42,402 nt of DNA. It comes from Nocardia altamirensis NBRC 108246. Its GTDB lineage: Bacteria > Actinomycetota > Actinomycetes > Mycobacteriales > Mycobacteriaceae. Of this stretch, positions 32,851-40,864 are shown in pieces. Every line of letters begins with the position of its first letter. Positions within the stretch are counted from its first letter, which is position 1. The notes beneath the pieces were generated by a model that saw nothing but the letters and a program-made list of their open reading frames with translations, was not told the origin of the DNA and did not search any database. Both the position numbers and the translations under genes were made by a program. The stretch covers positions 1-42,402 of the forward strand of contig NZ_BDAY01000099.1 of assembly GCF_001612685.1 (NCBI RefSeq). Reading direction: 5' to 3'.

Positions 32851-33846
32851 ATGGCGAAATGGCTACTGGTCGAATGCTTCTCGGGTATGCCGGGGAAAGT
32901 GATCGCATTCGGTGCCGCGCCGAAGTCGTTCGTGCCGCTGAGTAATATTCTGCGCAATCCGGCGTCGCTTGCCGACGCGGAAGCTGCGCTGGCGCAGGCC
33001 TGTCGGACGCGAGGGCTGGTGGTGCGCGCTTCGACGGACGGACGGCGCACCGTGCGGGCGGAGCCGGTGCTGATCACGCCGGAACGGGCGCACGCGATTC
33101 GGCTGTGGGTCGGGCCGAAGCAGGAACCGTTGCCGCCGCGAGAACCGGTGGGCGCGTGGTATTTCAACCTCACCACCAATCGCTCGGTCCGCAGCGTGGA
33201 GCTGCTCGACCTCTACGGCGTCGCCCCCGAGGATCGGGCGGCCGAGCTGGCCATCGCTGGTGCCTTCACCCGATTGGTCACCAACCGGGACGAGAGCGAG
33301 GCGCTGGCGAAGATCGTGAATTCGGCCCCTGGCACCGAGCATCAGGCGGTGTGGACCATCCGACGCGACGACAACGCTTTGCGTGCCGGGCATTTCGCCT
33401 GCCGGATCAGCGTCGAGGTCGATGCGTCGGGTGCGCGTGCGGTGCTGTTCCGCGGGGTGACACAGGATATCGGTGCGGCCGTAGCGGTGCCGTCGGCGCC
33501 ACCGCCGGTGATCCTGGAATACCTCTTGTTGGAGGCGGCGACCGCGCCGGGGGAGTACCGTGCGATCGTCAATTTGCGTTCGCTGCAATTGATTCGCTGG
33601 ATCGGGCCGCCGATGCCGGAGATCGCGTGGGCGGCGCTGCCCGGCGAGCCGCCGCCGCAGATTCATCCGGACGATCTGGTGACCGCGAAGACCATGTCGC
33701 GAGAGTTGGCGCGGCAGCGCACCGAAGGGACGGTGCGGCTGCGTCGACTGGATGGTGGTTGGCAGTCGGTGCGCGTGCGGGCCGCGTTGATGGTGCTGGA
33801 TCAGCACACCACGGCCGGACTGGCCACGGTCACCGCGGCGTCCTGA
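32851..33846 (+). CDS. DUF5593-type PAS/GAF-like protein
   Basis: This 331-aa protein has the pattern of a Nocardia/Mycobacterium family annotated as DUF5593 with PAS-like parts: MAKWLLVECFSGMPGKVIA at the start, PVGAWYFNLTTNRSVRSVEL then LLDLYGVAPEDR in the middle, and TVRLRRLDGGWQSVRVRAAL near the end. The last phrase is PAS-like. No output domain is visible. It may be a sensor or scaffold. The ATG at 32851 is used; a GTG nine bases earlier is possible. Confidence 0.75.
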   Translation: MAKWLLVECFSGMPGKVIAFGAAPKSFVPLSNILRNPASLADAEAALAQACRTRGLVVRASTDGRRTVRAEPVLITPERAHAIRLWVGPKQEPLPPREPVGAWYFNLTTNRSVRSVELLDLYGVAPEDRAAELAIAGAFTRLVTNRDESEALAKIVNSAPGTEHQAVWTIRRDDNALRAGHFACRISVEVDASGARAVLFRGVTQDIGAAVAVPSAPPPVILEYLLLEAATAPGEYRAIVNLRSLQLIRWIGPPMPEIAWAALPGEPPPQIHPDDLVTAKTMSRELARQRTEGTVRLRRLDGGWQSVRVRAALMVLDQHTTAGLATVTAAS

Positions 33847-33870
33847 CGCGCGGTGACCGCCTGCCGAGGG

Positions 33871-34059
33871 TCAGCGGCGGGGTAAATCCAATGCCGCCAT
33901 TTCCTGCTCGATCGCGTTCGCGGCGAAATCGACGCCGCTGGACCGTAATTCGTGGACTCGTCGCTGTAATGCCTCGATGCCGCCCGGCTGGGCCGCGATG
34001 TCGGCCACGCTGATCCGCCCCTTCGGCCGGTGCATACTCGACTGCACGTACGCCACCAC
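33871..34059 (-). CDS. Small conserved-looking protein
   Basis: This 62-aa protein begins VVAYVQSSMHRPKGRISVAD and ends with an amphipathic helix (VHELRSSGVDFAANAIEQEM). The GTG at 34059 has an excellent AGGAGG seven bases upstream, which decides the start and supports real translation. It converges with the DUF5593 gene (25-base gap). The function is unknown. Confidence 0.6.
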   Translation of the reverse strand: MVAYVQSSMHRPKGRISVADIAAQPGGIEALQRRVHELRSSGVDFAANAIEQEMAALDLPRR

Positions 34060-34230
34060 CGTGTTACCTCCTGCCTGCACGCTGCTCGCACACCCACCGA
34101 CCCGAGGTGGGCTCACCACTGCGCTACAAGCCGCACGACTACCGTTTCGGCAGGAGACCCCGAGTCACCGGGCACGCTGGCAAAATGTTATCAGCGATTC
34201 CTACTGGACGCTTGATCAGTGTGCGCTGTG

Positions 34231-34746
34231 TCACACCACCTTGGCAGCCCGGTGATTGGCCGTGTTGTGAAGGTACACAGCCCCATTCAGTCTAATGCCG
34301 TCCTGCTCGGCTTCGCTCAACTCGCGCCGGACCTTGCCGGGGACGCCCGCCACGAGCGAGCCGGGCGGAATCTGCGCGCCCTCGGGGATCAGCGCGTTGG
34401 CCGCGATGAGCGTGCCCGCCCCGATCACCGCGCCGTTGAGCACGGTGGCCCCCATGCCGATCAGCACATCGTCGCCGATCGTGCAGCCGTGCAGGATCGC
34501 GTTGTGCCCCACTGAAACTCCGCTGCCAACGGTGAGCGGGAAGCCGGGATCGGCGTGCAACACGCAGCCGTCCTGGATGTTCGTCCGCGCGCCGACGCTG
34601 ATCGCCTCCAGATCCGCGCGAATCACCGCGTTGTACCAAACGCTCACCTCGGCCGCGAGCCGCGCCTGCCCGATCACGGTTGCGTTGGGCGCAACCCAGG
34701 CAGCGTCATCGATCTCCGGCACGAACTCGCCGATCTGAATCCTCAT
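34231..34746 (-). CDS. Gamma-carbonic anhydrase-family protein
   Basis: This 171-aa left-handed beta-helix protein is built of hexapeptide repeats (VIGQARL, VSVWYNAVI, VLNGAVIGAGTLIAAN). The three zinc-binding histidines are present: H64 (CVLHADPG), H81 (SVGHNA) and H86 (ILHGCTIG). RADLEAISVGARTNIQDGCV is the family signature. It may hydrate CO2 as a trimer, though many bacterial members have no proven activity. The ATG at 34746 is chosen because family similarity begins there; the upstream extension is low-complexity. Confidence 0.88.
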   Translation of the reverse strand: MRIQIGEFVPEIDDAAWVAPNATVIGQARLAAEVSVWYNAVIRADLEAISVGARTNIQDGCVLHADPGFPLTVGSGVSVGHNAILHGCTIGDDVLIGMGATVLNGAVIGAGTLIAANALIPEGAQIPPGSLVAGVPGKVRRELSEAEQDGIRLNGAVYLHNTANHRAAKVV

Positions 34747-34848
34747 GGTGGCAACGTAGCGGGTGCCGATCGAATGCGGGGCTCCCGGTCTGTTCTTGTG
34801 CGCGCGTGGACTGCCTGGTCGAGCAACCCGCGTGCTCGGCAACCTGCT

Positions 34849-35838
34849 TCAGCCCACGTGGGCGGCGTCGCGTGGGGCGAACAGGCTGCGGTGGGCGGCG
34901 GGGCTGGTGCCGAGGATGCGATGGAAGTGATGGCGCAGGCTGACCGCGGTGCCGAAGCCGGTTTCGGCGGCGATGCGTTCCATCGTGTCGTCGGTGGTTT
35001 CCAGAAGCAGTCTGGCGCGGTCCGCCCGCTGGTGCAGCAACCATTGTTGCGGGCTGCTTCCGGTGCGTTCGCGGAAATGGCGGGTGAAGGTGCGTCGCGA
35101 CATCAGTGCGACGCGCGCCCAGCCGTCGAGATCGATCGGCTCGCCGAGATGTGTTCGCGCCCAGACCATTGCGCGTTCGATCGAATCGTCGTCGGCGGGC
35201 TCGGGAACTGCGACCGGGATGTACTGGGCCTGCGAACCGCTGCGATGCGGTGCGGTCACCAATTCTCTTGCCAGTTCGGTGGCGGCCCGGCTGCCGAGAT
35301 CGCCACGCACCAGGTGCAGGCAGCAGTCGAGGGCGGCGGCGACGCCGGCGGAGGTGACGACGTCGCCGAGATCGGTCCACAGGGTGTCGGCGCGGACCCG
35401 AACCGCGGGATAGGCGCGGGCCAGTTTGTCCGCCGATGCCCAGTGCGTGGTGACCTCCCTGCCGTCGGCCAGTCCGCTGGCGGCGACCGCCCACGAGCCG
35501 AGGCACAGGCCGACGATCCTGGCGCCTGCGGTGTGCGCCTCGTGCAGGGCGGCGCGCAGCTCCTCCGACATCGTCATGCCGAACTCCCAGCTCGGGATCA
35601 CCACCGTGTCCGCGCGGACCAGCCGGTCGAGTCCGTGCTGTACCTGGATGTCGAAACCGGCTGGCGTGTGCAGGGTTCCGGGGTGCTCGGCGCACACGTC
35701 CACCTGGTAGGGCGCCTTCCCGCCGATGCCGATCCGGCCGAAGACGAGGCTCGGCACGGACAGGTGGAAGGGGCTGTTGCCCTCGAAGGCGAGCACGGCC
35801 ACGGTGCGCTTGCCGGTCGCGGGTGGGTGAGACTGCAT
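34849..35838 (-). CDS. GlxA-family regulator (DJ-1/PfpI domain + AraC HTH)
   Basis: This 329-aa protein has an N-terminal DJ-1/PfpI amidotransferase-like domain with the nucleophile elbow IVGLCLGSWA (C112), and a C-terminal AraC-type double helix-turn-helix (LDGWARVALMSRRTFTRHFRE; then GFGTAVSLRHHFHRILGTSP). It probably activates nearby genes upon sensing a small molecule. It diverges from the metallo-beta-lactamase-fold gene at 35910, the likeliest target. Confidence 0.9.
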   Translation of the reverse strand: MQSHPPATGKRTVAVLAFEGNSPFHLSVPSLVFGRIGIGGKAPYQVDVCAEHPGTLHTPAGFDIQVQHGLDRLVRADTVVIPSWEFGMTMSEELRAALHEAHTAGARIVGLCLGSWAVAASGLADGREVTTHWASADKLARAYPAVRVRADTLWTDLGDVVTSAGVAAALDCCLHLVRGDLGSRAATELARELVTAPHRSGSQAQYIPVAVPEPADDDSIERAMVWARTHLGEPIDLDGWARVALMSRRTFTRHFRERTGSSPQQWLLHQRADRARLLLETTDDTMERIAAETGFGTAVSLRHHFHRILGTSPAAHRSLFAPRDAAHVG

Positions 35839-35883
35839 GGCCCGATTTTAGCGATAGGCGGCTCGCGGGCCACTGTTGGGTGG

Positions 35884-35897
35884 GTCGTCCCGACGAC
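35884..35897. promoter_or_regulatory. Short palindrome in GlxA/MBL divergent promoter
   Basis: GTCGTC-CC-GACGAC is a perfect 14-bp palindrome between the two start codons, ending 12 bases before the MBL ATG. It is a possible operator. AraC-type proteins more often use direct repeats, so a chance palindrome is quite possible. Confidence 0.3.
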
Positions 35898-35909
35898 AAG
35901 ATCAATGTC

Positions 35910-36680
35910 ATGACCGAGACAATCGAACGCACCACCCAGCTCGAAGCCCTGCTCGTCGGCGGACCAACGCTGCGCCTCCGCTACGCGGGCCGCACCTTCC
36001 TGACCGATCCCACCTTCGACGAGCCCGGCGTCTACCCGGGCCCGGTCACGCTGCACAAGCTCGTCGGTCCCGCGGTATCCGCGGCCGAGGTCGGCCCGGT
36101 GGACATCGTGCTGCTTTCGCACGACGAGCACGACGACAACCTGGACCACAGCGGGCGCGAATTCTTGAAGACGGTGCCGACGGTGCTGTCCACCCCCGGC
36201 GCCGCCGAGCGCATCGAAGGTGTTCGGGGGCTGGAGAGTTGGGAGACGGCGACGATCGACGGCATCCGGGTGACGGCAGTGCCCGCGTTGCACGGGCCGG
36301 AAGGATGCGAACCGCTCACCGGGTTCGTCACCGGGTTCGTGTTGCAGGCCGACGGGCAGCCCACCGTCTACGTCTCCGGCGACAACGCGTCGGTCGATCT
36401 GGTCGGGCAGATCGTCGAGCGGATCGGCCGGATCGACATCGCCGTGCTGTTCGTCGGCGCCGCGAACGTCGACCGCTTCGGCGACATCGACATCACCCTG
36501 AACGCGCACACCGCGCTGAAGGCCGCCGAGCTGCTCGGCGACGCGGTGGTCGTGCCGGTGCACGGCGAAGGGTGGGCGCACTTCAGTGAGACCCTCGAGC
36601 GGCTGGAGCGGGAGTTCGAATACGGCGGGCGCGCAGGCCAGCTGCGGATTCCGCCACTCGGCAAAACGGTTGCCGTCTAG
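35910..36680 (+). CDS. Metallo-beta-lactamase-fold hydrolase with variant metal motif
   Basis: This 256-aa protein has the UlaG-like MBL fold: RLRYAGRTFLTDPTF, then LLSHDEHDDNLD at 70-79, ALHGPEG and VYVSGDNASVD, and VPVHGEGW near the end. The classic H-x-H-x-D-H is changed to H71-x-E73-x-D75-D76, so metal binding is likely altered; a similar variant seems usual in this actinobacterial subgroup. The substrate is unknown. The ATG at 35910 is chosen for divergence spacing; an earlier in-frame start at 35823 would overlap the GlxA gene. Confidence 0.8.
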   Translation: MTETIERTTQLEALLVGGPTLRLRYAGRTFLTDPTFDEPGVYPGPVTLHKLVGPAVSAAEVGPVDIVLLSHDEHDDNLDHSGREFLKTVPTVLSTPGAAERIEGVRGLESWETATIDGIRVTAVPALHGPEGCEPLTGFVTGFVLQADGQPTVYVSGDNASVDLVGQIVERIGRIDIAVLFVGAANVDRFGDIDITLNAHTALKAAELLGDAVVVPVHGEGWAHFSETLERLEREFEYGGRAGQLRIPPLGKTVAV

Positions 36681-36701
36681 TCGAGATCGACGGGACGCAG
36701 G

Positions 36702-36725
36702 GGCGGCACCGGTCGACGTGCCGCC
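36702..36725 (+). terminator. Hairpin after the MBL gene
   Basis: GGCGGCAC (36702-36709) pairs perfectly with GTGCCGCC (36718-36725) across an 8-nt loop, 22 bases after the stop codon. There is no T-tract. Confidence 0.45.
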
Positions 36726-36734
36726 ACCGTTCCC

Positions 36735-36780
36735 GTTGATCATGAAACCGCCCGGTAGGTGTGGTGGTGGACTGATCAAC
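36735..36780. promoter_or_regulatory. Spaced inverted repeat upstream of ald
   Basis: GTTGATCA (36735-36742) and TGATCAAC (36773-36780) are inverted with a 30-base spacer, about 100 bases before the ald start. It could bind an Lrp/AsnC-type regulator of alanine dehydrogenase, but no such gene is in the window. Confidence 0.35.
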
Positions 36781-36881
36781 ATGCGCAGAAAACCTGCGGT
36801 CGGCGGGGCGTCTCGTGATCATCATGTGTCACCCGCGCGTCGTTCGTGGCGAGACCATGGTGCGGGGTCCACGATGGCGGT

Positions 36882-37997
36882 ATGAGGATTGGAGTTCCAC
36901 GAGAGGTCAAGGAACAAGAATTCCGGGTGGCCCTGACACCGGCGGGCGCCGGGGAACTGGCCGCGCACGGACACCAGGTGCTGATCGAGGCGGACGCTGG
37001 CCTCGGGTCCGGATTCACGGACGCCGACTACGCCGCCGTCGGCGCGAAGGTGGTCGCCGCGGCCGACCAGGTGTGGGGAGACGCCGAACTGGTGTTGAAG
37101 GTGAAAGAGCCGATCGCCGAGGAGTACTCGCTGCTACGGCGCGGGCAGGTGCTGTTCACGTATCTGCATCTCGCCGCGTCCCGCGAATGCACCGACGCCA
37201 TTCTGCGGTCCGGCATCACCGCGATCGCCTACGAAACCGTGCGCGCGGCAGACGGTTCGCTGCCGCTGCTCGCGCCGATGAGCGAGGTCGCAGGCAAGCT
37301 CGGCGCCCAAGTGGGTGCCTACCACCTGATGGCGCCGTTGGGCGGTGCGGGGCTGCTGCTCGGCGGAGTGCCTGGCGTGCAGCCGGTCGAGGTGGTTGTG
37401 CTCGGCGGCGGGGTCGCCGGAACCAATGCCGCCACCGTCGCCGCCGGGATGGGTGCGCGAGTTACCGTGCTGGACACCAACTTGCATCGGCTCCGCGAAC
37501 TGGATGCTCGCTTCGGCAGCCGGATCACCACCGTCGCGTCGAATGCCGCCGAGATCCAACGCGCCGTTCCCGCAGCCGATCTCGTCATCGGCTCGGTGCT
37601 GGTTCCCGGTGCGCGGGCGCCGAAACTGGTGTCCGACGAGCTGGTCGCCGGCATGCGGCCCGGGTCGGTGCTCGTCGACATCGCCATCGACCAGGGCGGC
37701 TGCTTCGCCGGTTCGCACCCGACCACCCACGCGAATCCCACCTACCGCGTGCACGATTCGCTGTTCTACTGCGTCGCGAACATGCCGGGCGCGGTGCCGC
37801 ACACGGCCACCGTCGCCCTCACGAACGCCACGTTGCCGTACGTTCGCACGATTGCCGCCGTCGGCTGGCGCGAAGCATGTGCCACCCACCCCGATCTCGC
37901 GCAGGGGCTCACTGCCGACGCGGGCAGCCTGCTGTCCTCCGAAGTGGCTGCAGCACACGGATATACGACGCCACACCCAGTAGGCATCGCAGGCTGA
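36882..37997 (+). CDS. ald: Alanine dehydrogenase
   Basis: This 371-aa NAD-dependent enzyme interconverts L-alanine with pyruvate and ammonia. Catalytic and binding residues align with M. tuberculosis Ald, which has the same length: R15 (EFRVAL), K75 (LKVKEP), H96 (FTYLHLA), the Rossmann motif VLGGGVAGTNAA and DIAIDQGGCFAGSHPT. The ATG at 36882 begins the canonical MRIGVPREVKEQEFRVALTP. It is probably a single-gene unit, bounded downstream by the palindromic repeats. Confidence 0.95.
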   Translation: MRIGVPREVKEQEFRVALTPAGAGELAAHGHQVLIEADAGLGSGFTDADYAAVGAKVVAAADQVWGDAELVLKVKEPIAEEYSLLRRGQVLFTYLHLAASRECTDAILRSGITAIAYETVRAADGSLPLLAPMSEVAGKLGAQVGAYHLMAPLGGAGLLLGGVPGVQPVEVVVLGGGVAGTNAATVAAGMGARVTVLDTNLHRLRELDARFGSRITTVASNAAEIQRAVPAADLVIGSVLVPGARAPKLVSDELVAGMRPGSVLVDIAIDQGGCFAGSHPTTHANPTYRVHDSLFYCVANMPGAVPHTATVALTNATLPYVRTIAAVGWREACATHPDLAQGLTADAGSLLSSEVAAAHGYTTPHPVGIAG

Positions 37998-38021
37998 CCT
38001 CGACGCACGCCGCCGAAATTC

Positions 38022-38089
38022 GCACCCCTTCTGGCGATCCGCACCCACTGCGGACGGCCGTAGACGGTGCGGATCGCCAGAAGGGGTGC
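38022..38089. repeat. Long palindromic repeat, copy A
   Basis: Twenty-four perfect base pairs join 38022-38045 to 38066-38089 around a 20-nt loop. The arms read outward-in GCACCCCTTCTGGCGATCC and so on. It is flanked by a segment repeated around copy B (ACGCACGCCGCCGAAATTC on the left; a CCGCACTCTT-containing segment on the right), so a unit of about 160 bases is tandemly duplicated. Confidence 0.8.
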
Positions 38090-38180
38090 GGATGTGGACA
38101 TGCTGGGCCGCACTCTTGCGCGGAGGCTGGCCGGGCCGGGCGGCTGAGGCGCGCGAGTTGGCCGACTCCGACGCACGCCG

Positions 38181-38284
38181 CCGAAATTCGCACCCCTTCT
38201 AGGGATCCGCACCGTCTCTGGGCCCGCAGTGGTGGCGGATCCCCCGCAGTGGGTGCGGATCCCTAGAAAGGGTGCGAATTTCGG
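38181..38284. repeat. Long palindromic repeat, copy B
   Basis: Thirty-three base pairs join 38181-38213 to 38252-38284 with one mismatch (C38196/A38269) and a 38-nt loop. It differs from copy A in the arm centre (CTAGGG instead of CTGGCG), and both arms carry matching changes. The loop holds a short direct repeat of CCCGCAGTGG-like sequence. The whole of 37998-38414 has no gene. Confidence 0.8.
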
Positions 38285-38414
38285 CATGCTGGGGCCGCAC
38301 TCTTACGCGGAGCTTGGCCGTACGGGGCTTGCCGGGCTGGTTGGGTCGGGCGGCCGAGGTGCCGCGAGTCGGCCGCACATCGTCGGAGGATGTGTGGCCG
38401 ACTCAGGCGTCGAG

Positions 38415-39377
38415 CTAGTTGTCGTCGGTGTGGCCTGCGCCGAGGTACCAGTCCGGCTCGCCGGTGGTGGGGAGGTCGTGCAACTTGTCGGGGTTGCGGA
38501 CGACGGAGATCGCGACGATGCGGCCGTTGTCGATGGTGAAGGAGAAGACGCCGGTGTGGTTGCCGTCGAAGACGACCAGGCCGGGAGCGCCGTTGACGAG
38601 CACCGCGCGGCCCCACCCGTTCGCGGCGGACGGCGCGTGGTACCAACCGAGCAGCATCTTCGCGATGAGCTCGGCGCCGTGCACCGGCTGCCGGATCGCG
38701 GGAACCTTGCCGCCGCCGTCGGCGGTGAGGCTGACGTTCGCGTCGAGCACGCCGAGCAGCGCACTCAGATCACCGGACCGCCATGCGACCGCGAAAGCGG
38801 AGACGACCCTTTCCTGTTCGTCCGGCGAGGCGGGGAAGCGAGGGGTGCCGTCTTCGACGCGCTTGCGGGCGCGGGATGCGAGCTGGCGCACCGCCGCAGG
38901 CGTGCGGCCGACCACCTCGGCGACCTCGGGTCCGCTCATCCCGAACACGTCCTGCAGGACGAACGCGGTGCGCTCGGCGGGCGACAGGGATTCCAGCACG
39001 ACCAGCAGCGCGGTGGTGACCCGTTCGTCCTGGGTGATCCGATCGGCGGGGTCGTCCCAGCTGGTGACCTCCGGCTCCGGCAGCCATTCGCCGACATACT
39101 GTTCCCGGCGGGCGCGGGCCGACCCGAGCTGATCGAGCGCCAAGCGGCCGACGACGGTGCTGAGCCAGGCGCGCAGGTTCTCGATCTCGCCCGCGGTGCC
39201 CGCCTCGTACTGGCGTTGCAGCCGCAGCCACGCCTCCTGCACGACATCGTCGGCGTCGGTCAAGCTGCCGAGCGTGCTGTAGGCGAGCCTGCGCAGATAC
39301 GACCGGTGCTCCTCGAACCGCCTGGCCAATTCGGCCTGGTCGAGGGGCTCCTGAGGTGAAGGCTGTTCGGAAGTCAC
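38415..39377 (-). CDS. ECF41-family (SigJ-like) RNA polymerase sigma factor
   Basis: This 320-aa sigma factor has sigma-2 (FEEHRSYLRRLAYSTLGSLTDADDVVQEAWLR, split here as SYLRRLAYS and DADDVVQEAWLR), the ECF41 linker YVGEWLPEP, sigma-4 (LQDVFGMSGPEVAEVVGRTP) and a C-terminal SnoaL-like domain containing the diagnostic NPDKL. In ECF41 the C-terminal domain controls activity in place of an anti-sigma factor. The usual neighbour, a carboxymuconolactone-decarboxylase, oxidoreductase or epimerase gene, is not beside it. A GTG start is used. It diverges from cbiB. Confidence 0.92.
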   Translation of the reverse strand: MTSEQPSPQEPLDQAELARRFEEHRSYLRRLAYSTLGSLTDADDVVQEAWLRLQRQYEAGTAGEIENLRAWLSTVVGRLALDQLGSARARREQYVGEWLPEPEVTSWDDPADRITQDERVTTALLVVLESLSPAERTAFVLQDVFGMSGPEVAEVVGRTPAAVRQLASRARKRVEDGTPRFPASPDEQERVVSAFAVAWRSGDLSALLGVLDANVSLTADGGGKVPAIRQPVHGAELIAKMLLGWYHAPSAANGWGRAVLVNGAPGLVVFDGNHTGVFSFTIDNGRIVAISVVRNPDKLHDLPTTGEPDWYLGAGHTDDN

Positions 39378-39607
39378 GCTGTTTGCCGTTCGGTCGTTGC
39401 GCCCCGGCGGGGCGAGTCCATTGGTACGTCACCTGGTTGACGACGCAGGACTTCAGAGTGTGACACGCCGACCACGCGGCCCCGCCCGATGCCTGTCCTC
39501 GGCGAGTTCTTGGTCACGAACCATTCCGGCGCCACATGATCGCCCCCGGAACCGGCGAGAGGTCTCGGTGGTGTCCGGTTTCGAGTTGGGTCGGTTACTC
39601 TCGCCGG

Positions 39608-40546
39608 GTGCAGAAGGGGACTTCCACCGCAGTCGGTGTGCTGCTCGGGTTCGCGCTGGACCGGGCATTCGGTGACCCGCGGCGGTGGCATCCGGTGGCC
39701 GGATTCGGTTCGGCGGCAGGCGCGCTCGAATCGGTGACGTATGCGGATCGGCGGGTGGCCGGGGTGGCGCACGAGGTGCTGCTGGTGGGGGCGGCGGTCG
39801 GGCTCGGACTCGGGGTTCGGCGGGGTGGTTGGCCCGCGACGGCGCTCGCGACGTGGACGGTGCTCGGCGGACACAGCCTCGCGCGGGTCGGCCGGGACAT
39901 GGCCGATCGGCTGGAGGCGGGTGATCTCACGGCCGCGCGTGCGCTGCTGCCTTCGCTGTGCGGCCGCGACCCCGAGGTGCTCGATGCGGACGGATTGGCC
40001 CGCGCCGCAGTGGAATCCATCGCAGAGAACACCTCGGATGCGACGGTGGCCCCGCTGGTGTGGGGCGGGATCGCCGGTGTGCCAGGCCTGTTGGGCTACC
40101 GTGCGATCAACACCCTCGACGCGATGATCGGGTATCGCAATGAGCGGTACCGCAACTTCGGCTGGGCCGCAGCACGTGTCGACGATGTCGCGAATCTCCT
40201 CCCTGCTCGACTCGCAGGTCTGCTCACCGTCGCCCTCGCCCCAATGATCGGCGGGCGATCCGCGGCCGCCTTCCGTGCGTGGCGGCGCGATGCGGCAAAA
40301 CACCCGAGCCCCAACGCCGGTGTGGTCGAGGCTTCTATGGCGGGAGCGCTGGGTGTCACGCTCGGCGGTGTCACCGAGTATCGCCACGGCACGGAGCTGC
40401 GTCCCACGCTCGGCGAGGGACCGGCCCCGGCGATCGGCGATCTGCAACGCGCAGTGCGGATGTCAGAAGCTGTGCAACTCGCGTCGGTCGCGGTGGTGGC
40501 GCTGTGGTCGCTGACCCGCAATCGCTTTCGGCGGCAAGCCAACTGA
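39608..40546 (+). CDS. cbiB: Adenosylcobinamide-phosphate synthase (CbiB/CobD)
   Basis: This 312-aa membrane enzyme attaches the aminopropanol arm to adenosylcobyric acid in cobalamin synthesis. Signatures are LDRAFGDPRRWHPVAGFG near the start, NTSDATVAPLVWG, NTLDAMIGYRNERYRNFGW and PSPNAGVVEASMAGALGV. The GTG at 39608 begins right before family similarity (VQKGTSTAVGVLLGFALDR). No cobalamin riboswitch was recognised in the 230 bases upstream, and no other cobalamin gene is in the window. Confidence 0.93.
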   Translation: MQKGTSTAVGVLLGFALDRAFGDPRRWHPVAGFGSAAGALESVTYADRRVAGVAHEVLLVGAAVGLGLGVRRGGWPATALATWTVLGGHSLARVGRDMADRLEAGDLTAARALLPSLCGRDPEVLDADGLARAAVESIAENTSDATVAPLVWGGIAGVPGLLGYRAINTLDAMIGYRNERYRNFGWAAARVDDVANLLPARLAGLLTVALAPMIGGRSAAAFRAWRRDAAKHPSPNAGVVEASMAGALGVTLGGVTEYRHGTELRPTLGEGPAPAIGDLQRAVRMSEAVQLASVAVVALWSLTRNRFRRQAN

Positions 40547-40550
40547 GTCG

Positions 40551-40566
40551 CCACGCGCACGCGTGG
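40551..40566 (+). terminator. Small hairpin after cbiB
   Basis: CCACGCGCACGCGTGG forms a 6- to 7-bp stem four bases after the cbiB stop. It is a possible weak terminator. Confidence 0.4.
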
Positions 40567-40608
40567 TTCGCACACGTCTGCTGACGGACGTCGGGACAGT
40601 GCCCGTTC

Positions 40609-40767
40609 GTGCCGTCGTCTTCGATCCGCCGGGCGGCAATTGCGGAATCGATTCCCGAAGTCGGGGTTCCGGGGCAGGCCGACGAGTGGCGTGCGTTCAC
40701 CAGCGGAAGCTTCGACCGTGCAACGTCTTCCGGCGGTCACTTCTTCATCGGCGAACATCCCGCCATG
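40609..40767 (+). pseudogene. Thioesterase-like remnant
   Basis: One frame reads PGQADEWRAFTSGSFDRATS followed directly by SGGHFFIGEHPA. That resembles the end of type II thioesterases (W, then T-x-G-x-F, then GGHFF). The upstream nucleophile motif is missing, and an adjacent frame appears to hold a piece of the preceding strand (VPVRAVVFD), as if shifted. It probably represents a decayed gene in the 40547-40864 gap. Nothing else is visible there. Confidence 0.35.
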
Positions 40768-40864
40768 CCGGTGTGGTGCCGACCTTTTCACGCACCGGGG
40801 CGGTTGTTCGGGGGCGATCCGGGTTGGGGTCGCTGTTCGTCGGCGCGTATACGAGCGTCCCGGG

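Noticed and set aside
32519..32851. 110-codon plus-strand frame between TetR and DUF5593
   Set aside because: Lies in a different frame from the SDR-like remnant; Trp/Arg-rich with no domain.
36815..38266. 483-codon frame spanning ald and the palindromic repeats
   Set aside because: Out of frame with ald; its repetitive tail is just the translated palindromes.
37998..38414. CRISPR array
   Set aside because: Only two units, palindromic and about 160 bases apart, with no regular short spacers; no cas gene in the window.
39378..39607. Cobalamin riboswitch before cbiB
   Set aside because: I could not find a B12-box-like segment or supporting stems.
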